From Chionoecetes opilio (taxonomy: Eukaryota > Arthropoda > Malacostraca > Decapoda > Majidae), in contig JACEEZ010011599.1 of the NCBI GenBank assembly GCA_016584305.1, forward strand, positions 29,185 to 93,184: a stretch of DNA of 64,000 nt. Direction: 5' to 3'. Under the pieces are notes generated by a model. The model worked only from the letters and a program-made list of their open reading frames with translations. It ran no database searches and was not told where the DNA came from. Below, piece after piece: positions 1 through 9,901 of the stretch (position 1 is its first letter; each line of letters begins with the position of its first letter). The position numbers were made by a program, and so were the translations under genes.

Positions 1-643
1 AAATAGAACACGCTAGAAAAATATAATAGTAAAGAAAATTACAAAAAAACAAAAGAACAAAAGATATAAAAGGAAAAATTGAGAAAAAAGAAAGAAAAAG
101 AAAAAGATCCAAAAAAAGAAAATAAAGGAAATGGAAATTTAAAAAAATCAGAAAAAAAATAGAAAAACGCTTCAATAGATAATAAAAAATTAATAGGCAA
201 AAAAAAGCAAAAAAAAAAAAAGAATAACCGCCACTACAGTAGAAAAGAATAGAAATAAAGAAAAAAAATGTGTATATAAAAATACAAAGAAAAACGGTTC
301 AAAAAAAATCTTGTAAAAAAAAAAAAAAAAAAAAAAAAGACGAGAAAAAAAATAAAACCTGCAACATAAAAAATCATTTAAAAAAATTAAAAAAACGAAA
401 AATAAAGAGCTAAAGAAAAAAACAGATAGAAAACATTAAAAAAAAAAAATAAAGAAATAAACAAAGCAAGAAACAGCAAATTAACAAGAAAAAAAAGATA
501 GCTACAAAAGAAAAGAAAATGCAAAAAAACCATACAGTATATATATTTGGAAAAAAAAAAAAAATGATAAGAATTTTTTAAAACCTACAAAAAAGGAAAA
601 TATAGCAAATAATTAAGAAACAAAGCAAAAAAAAAAAAAAACG

Positions 644-647
<4 letters not shown>
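1..647. other. A-rich low-complexity sequence
   Basis: The first ~650 bases are overwhelmingly adenine with scattered other bases and repeated A-runs. I see no gene and no clear period. It may be a genuine A-rich tract or poor consensus at a contig edge; the lack of any other structure favours poor consensus. Confidence 0.7.

Positions 648-715
<68 letters not shown>
648..715 (+). repeat. Uninterrupted A homopolymer (~68 nt)
   Basis: About 68 consecutive adenines end the A-rich tract. The sequence then switches at once to normal composition. Nothing recognisable as a retroposon precedes it, so it is either an A-rich tail whose element is unreadable or an artefact. Confidence 0.8.
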
Positions 716-717
<2 letters not shown>

Positions 718-888
718 AATAGCGGCCACACCAAAACTTACCTGGCGGATATTACGATGGATAAGTTCCCATAATCCATCTCCCTTGCCATGCCATGTAC
801 TGGACAGCCGTATCCACATATCCACCATCAGGAATCCACATCCACACTTGTCTCATTATATCCGTGTCATCCACATCCTGACCGCTGA
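716..888. other. Unassigned spacer
   Basis: Ordinary-composition sequence between the homopolymer and the 42-bp array. I recognise no gene, repeat or RNA. The minus-strand ORF crossing it owes its poly-Phe end to the A-tract. Confidence 0.5.
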
Positions 889-1303
889 AAAAAGTATGCT
901 TGGATATAGGCAACACTTAAAAACTGCATAAAAAAGTATGTTTGGATATAGGCAACACTTAAAAACTGCATAAAAAAGTATGTTTGGATATAGGCAACAC
1001 TTAAAAACTGCATAAAAAAGTATGTTTGGATATAGGCAACACTTAAAAACTGCATAAAAAAGTATGTTTGGATATAGGCAACATTTTAAAAACTGCATAA
1101 AAAAGTATGCTTGGATATAGGCAACACTTAAAATGCATAAAAAAGATGTTTGGATATAGGCAAACATTTAAAAAAACTGCATAAAAAAGGATGTTTGGAT
1201 ATAGGCAACACTTAAAAACTGCATAAAAAAGGATGTTTGGATATAGGCAACACTTAAAAACTGCATAAAAAAGGATGTTTGGATATAGGCAACACTTAAA
1301 AAC
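889..1303. repeat. 42-bp minisatellite, ~10 copies
   Basis: A tandem unit of 42 bp contains the core TTGGATATAGGCAACACTTA. Starts near 894, 936, 978, 1,020 and 1,062 are exactly 42 bp apart; later units vary by 1-3 bp, and the last three share GGATG in place of GTATG. Because 42 is divisible by 3, the minus strand reads as a 14-residue peptide repeat. That is a consequence of the period, and I do not treat it as a gene. Confidence 0.95.
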
Positions 1304-1392
1304 AGTGTAATGTGAATAGGTTTTTTGGCTGTGATGGTTTCAACAGTAAAGCTTAAATACAAAACACTTTGTACAGGGGAGGTGGTGGCAGA

Positions 1393-1421
1393 TGTTATTT
1401 ATTTAGTTAACGCTAATTTAT
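1393..1421. repeat. Left piece of a MITE-like repeat split by a LINE
   Basis: ATTTATTTAGTTAACGCTAA matches one end of the repeat found three times at 20,965-21,885 and again at 58,405-58,690. The rest of the element resumes at 2,454, after the LINE. The last 10 bp (GCTAATTTAT, 1,412-1,421) are repeated at 2,454-2,463 and form the target-site duplication. Confidence 0.8.
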
Positions 1422-2453
1422 CAATCAATCAATCATTGGGGGCATACGCCGGGGGGCGCGTCGCCTCGCCCACCCTACGACGCCACTCCCGGGGGTCACC
1501 ACGCGCGAGCTCCCATGCAGGCTCCTTTCCCATACCAAGCAGCTCTCGACAAGAAACATCAACTTGCCCCAGCCACGAGCCTTGTGGGCGCCCCCTTGGC
1601 TCCTCCACGCGGATTGTCTCTTACGTTTAACAACCCGATGGGAAGGATCGGTTTCAGGGTAGCGTGCCACATGCCCATATAACCGAAGTTGGCGCTCACG
1701 GACTATGCAGGTAATAGGCCTCGATTCAGTCTCACGGTGCAATCGCTGATTTGACACGTAATCATCCCAGCGATACCCCATGATTCTGCGAAGACACTTA
1801 TTACCAAAGGCATTGATTCGTCTCTTCAAGTCACTATTTAGTGTCCATGTCTCACAACCATAGAGTAAGACAGGGATCACAAGCGACTTAAAGATCCGGA
1901 TCTTTGTCCTTCTGCACAGGTACCGACAACGCCAAATACTCCCGCTGAGCAAGTCCATAACACCGTGGGCTATGCCAATCCGCCGTAAGACTTCTTGACG
2001 TGACCCGCCGTCATTATGGACTGCGCTACCAAGGTATGTAAAACTTTCCAAGATCTCAATGTCCCCGCCCACGTATGAACAGACTGTACTGCTTCATCTA
2101 GTAAGTCTCCAACCCCCTGGACCTTGGTCTTGAGCCAGGAGACCTCAAGTCCCAAAGGCTTTGCCTCCTCGTGCAGCGCCTCGAGAGCCATCACCAGGAC
2201 CTCCAGCGACTCAGCAAAGATTACTGTATCATCGGCAAAAACAAGATCAGTGATCTTGGTGTTGCCGATGGATGCTCCACAATAACTTTGATCTACAACC
2301 TTGTCCAATACCCAGTCCATACAAGCGTTGAAAAGTGATGGGGCAAGGACGCACCCTTGCCTCACTCCTGTATTCACAGGAAAGAAGCTGGATACACCTG
2401 CCCCACACTTGACAGCACTCTCAGTCCCAGAATACAGACCAGTTATCAGACCA
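1422..2453 (-). pseudogene. 5'-truncated non-LTR retrotransposon (RTE/Daphne-type RT)
   Basis: The minus strand encodes the C-terminal half of a LINE reverse transcriptase. From 2,467 down it reads a GVRQGCVLAPSLFN motif, then the catalytic FADDTVIF box. After a one-base frameshift near 2,070, in a C/G run, it continues with a YLGS motif and LLYGCETWTL, a signature of RTE-like and related LINEs. The frame runs to ~1,425 and ends in a TGAT tetranucleotide tail (1,422-1,436), as in LINEs with microsatellite-like 3' ends. No endonuclease domain is present. The fragment sits between 10-bp direct repeats. The element is dead: truncated and frameshifted. Clade assignment is from memory of motifs and is less sure than the LINE call. 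Confidence 0.88.
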
Positions 2454-2765
2454 GCTAATTTATGCATGGTTCTAATTCATTTATCAGAAAACGAAATATA
2501 TCAATGGAAAGCTAATGAAAATCCGCTTCTATTGATATGTTTCATCTAAAATGTTTTCGCGCAAAATATTAAATGGCGAAGAGTTTAAGTGACTATTAAT
2601 TAAGTTGAGTTAGAGTTGAATTATTATTAGAGTTGAAGTGAATATTGAGTTCATGCATATTTCTCCACTCTCTCATAATGACATTTCTTTAGTGTATTTT
2701 ACTGTTTTTTATTTGATAATATTAAAGAACAAACATTTACGAAGATAACGGTATATCATATATAC
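2454..2765. repeat. Right piece of the MITE-like repeat
   Basis: Continues the repeat begun at 1,393, with TTCTAATTCATTTATCAGAA, GGCGAAGAGTTTAAG and a terminal AAGATAACGGTATAT. Landmarks and order are the same as in the inverted copy at 21,605-21,885. It lacks coding capacity and looks like a non-autonomous element of ~300 bp. Confidence 0.8.
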
Positions 2766-3546
2766 TGTTAAACCCTAGGAAGGGAAATAGGGGTGATGTT
2801 CTAAAATGGCAGGAATGGCAAAACTGGCCTCCACTGGTCATGGCCGGGTTGGCGCGGGGCACGAGTGGCAAGTCCAGTATAGAGTAGTCTTTGGTTAAGG
2901 TTATACTGAGGTTAGGTTAGTAATATTATTTTTGGGGTCCAGGGCGGGGGTAATGTAGGGGGGGGGTTTGAAGGGGGCATCTCTCCCCACTTTATAATTA
3001 CCTGTTAGAGGTATCTGAAGGGATCTGTGAAGGTCTGGAGGAAAAAAACCACTAATAAGGGCGGGAAAGGACTAGAATTTTACCGTAAATTTAACCCCTT
3101 GAGAACCAGAACGTAATTTCCATTGTAATTTAGGTACAGTTAGAAGAATTTTAGTGACTATAAGCAATATTTTATAGCTATGACCTGCTTAGTAGCCTTG
3201 ACCACTAACTAATTTGGTATATTCAGTGACTTTCCGTACTTTTATGGCTCGACAACAGACAATTTTATATAGCCAAGGAAAGATCTGGGCGTGAAGGGGT
3301 TGATACATTTTTACCCGTGTTTCTGCATTAATTAAGGGATGAAATGCCAGCAATAGCCTGACTAGTTAGGTTTTAGTTATGTGGTTAGGTTAGGTTGCAA
3401 TGTCCAGGTTAGGTTAGTGAACGAGCAGGGGTGTCTGCCCCACAAGTTAGGTCAGGTTACGTTACCAATGTCAAACGGCAGATTCAGTGTTTTGGGACTA
3501 GCAAAAATGTTGTATCCAATAATAAAATAGCGTGTATTTGGTAGTA
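2766..3546. other. Unassigned spacer with scattered TTAGG motifs
   Basis: No gene recognised. It holds several short TTAGGTTAGG runs (around 2,910 and 3,365-3,460), a GT/G-rich patch near 2,940-2,980, and otherwise unique-looking sequence. The GGTTAGG motifs are variants of the arthropod telomere repeat. Confidence 0.5.
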
Positions 3547-4116
3547 TTCCAGAGGAACACCGAACTCACTTGGGTGGACCAAACTATTTTTTCTGGTGTG
3601 TTTTGATGTGTTTTGAATTAATCTGGTAACCGTTTCTGTCGCAATTATTATTACTATTATTTTTTTTATAGGTAAAGGCTAGGTTAGGTTAGGTATAGGT
3701 TAGGTTAGGTATAGGTTGTGTTTGGTAAAGGTTAGGTTCAATTTGTTTTTTGTCATTTTTGTTGCAAATCACTAAAAATAATTAAAATAAGAAACAATTG
3801 CGACAGAAACGGTTAGCAGATTCATTCCAAACACATCAAAACTCACCAGAAAAAGATAGTTTCGTCCACCAAAGTGAATTCGGTGTTCATCTGGAATAAT
3901 ACCCAAGCGAAAAATATTGTATCCAATAATAAAATAGAGTTTATTCTTCCTTTCCATCTATCGCAAGTGGAACTGTCGCCAAAAAGTTACACATCCGATC
4001 CGATCCGAGGTAAATTTTCAGATGAACACCGAACTTCCTTTGGTGGACGAATCTATTTTTTTCTGGTGAGTTTTGAATGAATCTGCTAACCGTTTCTGTG
4101 GCAAATCCCTTTTTTT
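3547..4116. repeat. ~100-bp repeat in three copies, alternating orientation
   Basis: A ~100-bp module contains AACACCGAACT, TTTGGTGGACGAA, TTTTTCTGGTG and CTAACCGTTTCTGT. It occurs forward at 3,547-3,640, reversed at 3,790-3,895 and forward at 4,018-4,116, so neighbouring copies can pair. Further copies are at ~14,158, 46,348, 46,565 and 55,126. Small ORFs here are shadows. It is probably a non-autonomous fold-back element. From 3,743 on, this stretch is shared almost unchanged with 46,288 on. Confidence 0.88.
3672..3735 (+). repeat. TTAGG/TATAGG interstitial telomere-like tract
   Basis: Short runs of GGTTAGGTTAGGTATAGG lie inside the fold-back region. The unit is the arthropod TTAGG telomere repeat mixed with TATAGG variants. 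Confidence 0.75.
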
Positions 4117-4159
4117 TTCTTTTTTTTTTCTTTCAACAAAAATTACAAAAAAATAATTG

Positions 4160-4257
4160 AACCTAACCGAACCCATACCTAACCTAACCTATACCTAACC
4201 TATATCTAACCTAACCTATACCTAGTCTATATATAACCTAACCTATACCTAGTCTAT
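4160..4257 (-). repeat. AACCT / ATACCTAACCTAT repeat block
   Basis: Degenerate AACCTAACCTATACCTA units, the complement of TTAGG with a TATAGG variant, run up to the TIR transposon and resume beyond it at 5,911. The transposon has therefore inserted into this block. Confidence 0.85.
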
Positions 4258-4934
4258 AGGCGTATTTTGTCCATGCCCTTGGAAGTAAAATTTTACTTAT
4301 TTAAGCTCCGCCCACATATTTTTTACTCTTTTGCGTGCATAGAAAACTGAGCAGATACACTCCGACAGCGATATTTTACTCTTTTCCTATAAAGTTTTAC
4401 AGTCGTGGGTGTGAGTTGTGGTTTCAAGAGCCTGGCCAATCAGATCGCGCGCATGAGAAAACCTTATCAGAACTCCTCCCGTAAATGTTTCTCTTTTCCT
4501 TTAATTCTCATCCAATTCAACATTTATTACATGCGCACGACATGCAAAAGGTACTGTATTTAATTAAGAGTAGGTAAGGAGTAGTAAGGAGTAGAATAGG
4601 TTACTCTTTAAAAGGGAAGAGTCACAAATATTAAAATTCTCCAGCGACGTCTGGGAACAAATTTCCCAATCCCTCGAATTTTTCAATGTGTCCGAATCTT
4701 CGTTTTAGTTTGTTTGGCTTAGCACCAAAACTGGTGTATTATTGCTATAGTATAGTCAAATACTTAAATATATTCATGATGATATTACTTTTGCAATAGA
4801 AATGTATAAATTTGGTATATATGTTATATCACCAAAAAGAAAGCCTTTTAGAGAACCTATCGCAGGCACGAATACGAACATTAAATCAGTCTGATTCAGC
4901 TCCAACACGCGTAGGAAGGTCTCTGTGTGTAACC

Positions 4935-5392
4935 CACGGGCCACCAACACCCACCACCACCCAGGTCCCCACCCGCCCACCACCACCACCCACCCACCCC
5001 CCGCCCACCACACACCCACCCACCACACGCCCATCCGCCCACCACACACACACACCACCACACGCCCATCACCCATCCGCCCCACCACACACCCACCCAC
5101 CACACGCCCATCACACATCCGCCCACCACAAACCCACCCACCACACGCCCATCCACCCATCCGCCCACCACAACCCACCCCACCACACGCCCATCATACA
5201 TCCGCCCCCCCACACACCCACCCACCACAATCCGCCCACCACACACCACCCACCACACCCCCACCCAACCACACGCCCATCACCCATCCGCCCACCACAC
5301 ACCCACCCACCACACGCCCATCATACATCCGCCCCACACACCCCCCCACCACACGTCCACCACACACCCGCCCACCACACCCCCCATGGATG
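4935..5392. repeat. CCCACCACAC-rich ~41-bp minisatellite
   Basis: C/A-only sequence with a recurring CCATCCGCCCACCACA phrase near 5,031, 5,073, 5,114, 5,157, 5,196, 5,283 and 5,325, giving an imperfect period of 39-44 bp. It lies inside the TIR element. The Pro/Thr/His-rich reading frames on one strand and Gly/Val/Trp-rich frames on the other are products of composition. Confidence 0.9.
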
Positions 5393-5444
5393 TTAAACGG
5401 GGGAGATGCACTGGAGGATGAATCAAACCACCATTCATCTAGGT

Positions 5445-5850
5445 TTAGGCAAAGAATAATTCGTAAAACCCTTTAGATGTAGGTACACGTAGCCTACATA
5501 CGTACGGGTCCATGATAGCATTTAAACATCCTCGACGCACATCGTGAAATGGCTGTGTAGCAAATAGATATTCAAATAACATTTTCATAGCGCCTAAACA
5601 TTTCAGTTTAATATCAAGTCCATCTATAGAGTTAGAAAACAATGCTAGGCATTCTAAGAGCTCAAAACAATTAGATATCGATGTGTAATACAGACAATCA
5701 CGCTACTACTCTTTGCTGTGCCTTCAATAATGTCAACCTTAACGATATCCTTGAGCCTCGTAAGAGGTAATGAGTGTACGACACTTTTTCTCTCGGCAAC
5801 ATCAAGAAGAGCCTTTTTGGGAGCGCTACAATCGTATTTTGTGATGGCAA
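5445..5850 (-). pseudogene. Decayed unknown ORF inside the TIR element
   Basis: The minus strand holds two protein-like stretches. A ~65-residue ORF at 5,445-5,642 contains CLGAMKMLFEYLF and CLNAIMDPYVCRL. Upstream (~5,660-5,830) another frame reads a hydrophilic peptide with RLKDIVKVDIIEG. Stops and frame changes separate them. I do not recognise the family. It could be a relic transposase or a captured host exon. Composition differs from the low-complexity sequence next to it, which is why I list it. Confidence 0.3.
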
Positions 5851-5910
5851 GCAGGGGCGGAGCTTAAATAAGTATAATTTTACTCCGGAAGGACACTACA
5901 AAATACGCCT

Positions 5911-6010
5911 TATATCTAACCTAACCTATACCTAGGTCTATATCAACCTAGCCTATACCAGTCTTTTTCAACCTAACCTAACCTTTACCTATAAAAAAAA
6001 AAAAATAAAA
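5911..6010. repeat. AACCT block (continuation) and A-tract
   Basis: ATATCTAACCTAACCTATACC units continue the block interrupted by the TIR element, followed by an A-rich run at ~5,990-6,020. Confidence 0.8.
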
Positions 6011-6014
6011 AATA

Positions 6015-6125
6015 AATACATAAGTCTGTAGTGATTTTAAAATTGGTCCCATATTGTGCCTGGCGACATTAGTGCAGTGGCAATGACTGGCGACTATAGT
6101 GTTATCACGGTAGTTATCGGCATAA
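6015..6125 (+). repeat. Half of the GGCGACATTAGTGCAGTGG fold-back repeat
   Basis: Contains GTGCCTGGCGACATTAGTGC and CTGGCGACTATAGTGTTATC, the right arm of the complete fold-back at 28,301-28,560. Other copies are at 23,622-23,830, 56,024-56,220 and 57,651-57,910. Only one arm is present here. Confidence 0.8.
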
Positions 6126-6922
6126 TGCAATTCCTTATAAAACGGACAGAATTGTGAGATAATTTATAGTACATGGTCTGGCACGAACACTTGGCCACGG
6201 GAAAAGTTGAAACTCTCGCCCACGGGGACGCGAGGAGATCCGGCAGACGCGAGTACTGTAACGAAGCGAGGGGGGGGGGGGGGCAATCCAGCCCTCTGCT
6301 CCCGTCACAAGACAGTTCGGGGCCTTGGAGAGAACGGGAAGGACTGTATTACAAGGAAACCCATACTGCTGCACATGGCTTATTTCCTCCCACTACTACC
6401 CACTGCACATATAAACACCTGCCCTCTTGTGCAATAACACCCAACCTGCAAAGATGATTCAGGGGCTTAGAAACAGGGGTAAAACTGCAGTCAGTACAGC
6501 CCTCCTGGTATAATACAGTTTAAACCACAACACGCTGGGTGGTTTTAAGTATCCTCGATTCGTTCTCATCAAAAGGAGTATTTCTAACCCCTACAACAGC
6601 TGACGCAAATGAAAAATAACATTAGGACGATCCCCTAAATGCAGATGTCATCACTTTTCCTGCGGCTGTCCAATGATGAAGAGACAGAGTAAGGTTTATG
6701 CAATATACATATATGTGACCTGCAGAAAATATGAGTGTAACTTATGCGTGGAAAGACTGTTTTTTAAGGCAATCAGCAGAGAAACCTTTAAAACCCTGGA
6801 TACATTTATTGAAAGTCACACCTGCACTGCCAACCCAACAACTGCTGGGGCCATTACTCCCTCACAGAACACAAGGGCACGGCTGTCACCACACATGTAA
6901 CACACTGCCCACCACGGTGTCA
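6126..6922. other. Unassigned sequence, duplicated at 47,150-47,927
   Basis: No recognised gene. It has a G13 run at ~6,270 and short ORFs with no known motif. The same sequence recurs, noisily, in copy 2, which shows it belongs to the duplicated segment left of the MULE. Confidence 0.45.
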
Positions 6923-6993
6923 GGAAGGTTCGACGGAATGCGTTTTCGACGACACCGTGGAAACCTCCAACATAGTGCATCGTCGAACCTTCC
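6923..6993. repeat. MULE left terminal repeat (internally palindromic)
   Basis: Starts GGAAGGTTCGACGG and ends with the complement CGTCGAACCTTCC, so it can fold on itself. It also aligns with the complement of the copy-2 right end over ~65 bp with several gaps. The TTCGACG motif recurs three times. Confidence 0.65.
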
Positions 6994-7225
6994 AAGTCAT
7001 TGCCGTCGAACCCTCTCATTCATTCCCTTCATAATATACGACACTTACAAATGAAATTGACTGACATGTATACGTATTATATACATAGGAACATAAGGAT
7101 AATGACCGAGGGTGTTCAGTCTGATTTAAAATTCCTTTCATAATAATTTTTTGACCTTTCATCATGCGCAATTTAACTTATTGTTTTTAACGCAGCTCTG
7201 ATAATCGGACAGCTCTGATTATAAT

Positions 7226-7230
7226 CGCAC

Positions 7231-7269
<39 letters not shown>

Positions 7270-7396
7270 AATGGAGGACGAGGGCAGGAGAGAGAGGGGG
7301 GAGGGGGGTCGGCGGGAGATAAGGTCATGTTACCGCGATAGGAAAAAAGAAAAGAGGAACTAAAATACAGAGAGAGAGAGAGAGAGGGAGAGAGAA
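7226..7396. repeat. GA-rich microsatellites
   Basis: (GA)n runs at ~7,231-7,266 and 7,370-7,393 flank G/A-rich sequence. They lie between the MULE left end and its gene. The copy-2 version (48,225-48,420) is similar. Confidence 0.9.
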
Positions 7397-7459
7397 GGGG
7401 TGGGCGATAACGGAACAAGTTATCATAATCATTATTTGAGGAAAATAAACTGCAATTAC

Positions 7460-7727
7460 GACTCCGACTCGACTCCTGGAACTTTTAAGGTGTCGACCCT
7501 GACTCGACTCCTGGAACTTTTAAGGTGTCGACTCTGACTCGATTCCTGGAACTTTTAAGGTGTCGACTCTGACTCGATTCCTTGAACTTTTAAGGTGTCG
7601 ACTCCGACTCGACTCACTCGACTCCTGGAACTTTTAAGGTGTCGACTCTGACTCGATTCCTGGAACTTTTAAGGTGTCGACTCCGACTCGACTCACTCGA
7701 CTCCTGGAACTTTTAAGGTGTCGACTC
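7460..7727. repeat. 35-bp minisatellite in the MULE 5' region, 7 copies
   Basis: The unit is ~35 bp with core CTGGAACTTTTAAGGTGTCG plus ACTCYGACTCGA; two units carry an extra ACTCGACTC. Copy 2 has only about four. The GTCGA/TCGAC content echoes the TTCGACG of the TIR, so it could be a subterminal transposase-binding region. That function is inference. Confidence 0.9.
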
Positions 7728-8014
7728 CGATTCTGTCTCCATACTCCCCTTCCCTCTTTTTGTATTACTGCTTACCACATTACTTACATTTTCAATTTCA
7801 TTAGTCTATATACTATCGTAAATGAATATAATTGATTATTGAAATTCAAATAATTTATCATTCTAAATTAATTGTTTTAATGATAATTAACCCGGGGAGT
7901 TGAGTCGGAAATTTTAAGGTTGCGACTCTTTGACTCTAAGACATGTTTCAAGAAGTGTTTCCTTGAAACATCAACCCATGTCAACCACCACAACTGTTCA
8001 GCTTCTTGCCAAGG

Positions 8015-9901
8015 ATGGACACTGAATGTCCCTGCCTTTCTTGCCAGCAAGAGGTTCGGCCTCTTCAACAGGCCATTACGCGTGATGGCTGCAACAAGTG
8101 GCAACACAGAACTTGTGGACCCAACATCTCCCAAGCCCAGTACAGGAAGGCCGTCCGTGAGGGTACTTACATCAAGTGGTCCTGTCAGCAGTGCTCAACA
8201 CTAAATACACCACCACGACCAGACTCACCACTCCACGACCTCACTCAGCTATCTCCACCAACCCCTTCACACTTTCCGACACTTTTGTGTCGACAGCGAC
8301 AGCGACTCTTCTCATCAAGTTCTCCAGATGTGGCACACCTCCCTAACACCTCTGCTGTCTCGTTCACTGATCCCCAAGTGTGTGAAGAGTCCGACCTAGA
8401 AACCACCCTACCTGCTCCTGACACCGAGGTTGACACGCAAGACATTTCAGACGAAGAACCAGTCGACGAAGAACCAGTCCAGTTTGTTGTGGTTCCCAAA
8501 GGTTCTAAACGTGGTGGTGATCTTTTAGTAGAAAAGAGACACACTTACCAGAGGGACGGAAAACCTACACTAAAAGGACGACAACGCTGGAGATGCACCG
8601 CAAGAAATGAGACTGTGACGTGTCTTGGTTCAGTGACCCAAACTGAAGGAGGAGCGACCTTCATACGAGGAGCACAGCCACACATGTGCACGCCAAGTGA
8701 CTGTGCCCTGCCTGCTGTCCAGGTAAAGGCATACCTACGTGCAGAAGGGATGGCACGGCCGTTTGTTTCTGGATCAACAATCGTGAAAGAGGCTTTGGAT
8801 AAATATCTCCCAACTGACGCCCCTTGCGCTTCCCTGTCATCGGCGGCAGCCATGGTTCCCTCGACCAACCTCTGCCGGCAGAAGAGGCGACCAAAACATC
8901 CAAAGAGCTTAGATTTCGACTGGGTTGAGGAAGCAGTGCCACCTCATTTCATGCAGGACGATATCCGTGTGGGGTCAGCTCGGCATGTTATTTTCTGCAC
9001 AAGTTTCATGCTCACCCTCCTCTCAGCAGCAAAAACTTGGTACGTGGATGGTACATTTAAAACAGTGCAGAAACCGTTTTATCAGCTCTGGAGCATCCAT
9101 AGTTTTCTAAAGCAAAATGAAAGCATTAAGCAGGTTGCAGTTGTGATGGTGCTTGTGTCTCGGCGTTCCAAGGCCGATTATAGAGCAGTCTTGGAATGCA
9201 TTATGTCGTTGCTACCAAATACAGGCTTAGGTTCAGGTGTGATGGACTTAGAGACAGCCGTCTGGAGCACTTTCCGTGAAATTTTCCCCTTAGCAACGTT
9301 ACGTGGATGCAATTTCCATTGGACCCAATCAATATGGAAAAAAATCAAGGAACACGGTCTTCATCGCATGTACTACCAAAAGTCAAAGTCATGTAAGTTT
9401 CTACGAGAGCTGATGTCACTACCATTTTTACCTCCACAGCAAATATCTGCCACCTTCCAGGAATTCCAGGACCTCATAGACCCTTCACATCATCAGGGGT
9501 TTCACCATCTCCTTGAGTATATGGAGTCCACGTGGATATCAATGAACACTTTTCCACCGTCCTCTTGGAGCATCTATGGTCAGGCAGTTAGAAGGAATAA
9601 TGATGTAGAAGGCTGGCATTCTGGACTGAACAAGCTGTGCTCAAAGGCAGGGAATGATAACCATAACATCAATGTCCACCAGCTGATGGAAGTCCTCTAT
9701 CGGGAATCTCGTCAGGTTGTCACTACGCACCAGCTAGTTTCCGAAGAAAAACTTCAACAATACCAGCGAAAGAATTTTAGAGAATATCAGGGCAAAATCT
9801 TTGACATATGGGCGTCATACAAGAATAAATTTATTACTCCCACCCAGGTTCTTCAGTTTGTATCAGCCCTGCATAATTCATATCAACATGATGAAGACTA
9901 A
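8015..9901 (+). CDS. MULE transposase with PHD-like and FLYWCH-type fingers
   Basis: Intact 628-residue ORF. The first in-frame ATG is at 8,015; the frame is open from 8,006 but with no earlier ATG there. Three parts are visible. (1) Residues 5-60 form a PHD-like zinc finger: C7, C10, C26, W29, H31, C34, C57, C60, with arginine (R23) where a fourth cysteine would stand. (2) Residues ~157-226 form a FLYWCH-type finger ending near H223. (3) A MULE core follows: D345 in VDGTFK, D411 in VMDLETA, the C432-H435 pair in CNFHW, and E532 in NNDVEGWH. These match the DDE plus CxxH layout of Mutator transposases, which cut and paste the element through its TIRs in the nucleus. The length is normal for animal MULEs and there are no stops. 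A decayed or noisy second copy lies at 48,913-50,742. Confidence 0.93.
   Translation: MDTECPCLSCQQEVRPLQQAITRDGCNKWQHRTCGPNISQAQYRKAVREGTYIKWSCQQCSTLNTPPRPDSPLHDLTQLSPPTPSHFPTLLCRQRQRLFSSSSPDVAHLPNTSAVSFTDPQVCEESDLETTLPAPDTEVDTQDISDEEPVDEEPVQFVVVPKGSKRGGDLLVEKRHTYQRDGKPTLKGRQRWRCTARNETVTCLGSVTQTEGGATFIRGAQPHMCTPSDCALPAVQVKAYLRAEGMARPFVSGSTIVKEALDKYLPTDAPCASLSSAAAMVPSTNLCRQKRRPKHPKSLDFDWVEEAVPPHFMQDDIRVGSARHVIFCTSFMLTLLSAAKTWYVDGTFKTVQKPFYQLWSIHSFLKQNESIKQVAVVMVLVSRRSKADYRAVLECIMSLLPNTGLGSGVMDLETAVWSTFREIFPLATLRGCNFHWTQSIWKKIKEHGLHRMYYQKSKSCKFLRELMSLPFLPPQQISATFQEFQDLIDPSHHQGFHHLLEYMESTWISMNTFPPSSWSIYGQAVRRNNDVEGWHSGLNKLCSKAGNDNHNINVHQLMEVLYRESRQVVTTHQLVSEEKLQQYQRKNFREYQGKIFDIWASYKNKFITPTQVLQFVSALHNSYQHDED

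Larger units (their letters stand above)
4258..5910. mobile_element. 1.65-kb TIR DNA transposon (superfamily unknown)
   Basis: The ends are inverted copies of each other. The left begins AGGCGTATTTTGTCC and continues to TTACTTATTTAAGCTCCGCC; the right end is the complement over ~55 bp with a few mismatches. It lies inside an AACCT block, and TAT flanks both sides, a possible 3-bp target duplication. The colinear copy at 46,690-47,030 lacks it, which gives an empty site. Inside are a CCCACCA-type array and a decayed ORF. No transposase is recognised, so it is probably non-autonomous. The first bases resemble the ends of the element at 56,919-58,266 (AGGCGAATTTTGG). Confidence 0.85.

Noticed and set aside
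856..1362. Hydrophobic repeat peptide from the 42-bp array
   Set aside because: 42 is a multiple of 3, so the frame stays open by arithmetic. Indels break it in later units, and there is no upstream gene structure.
4774..5476. Pro/Thr/His-rich and Gly/Val/Trp-rich ORFs (up to 194 residues)
   Set aside because: Products of the CCCACCA array on opposite strands.
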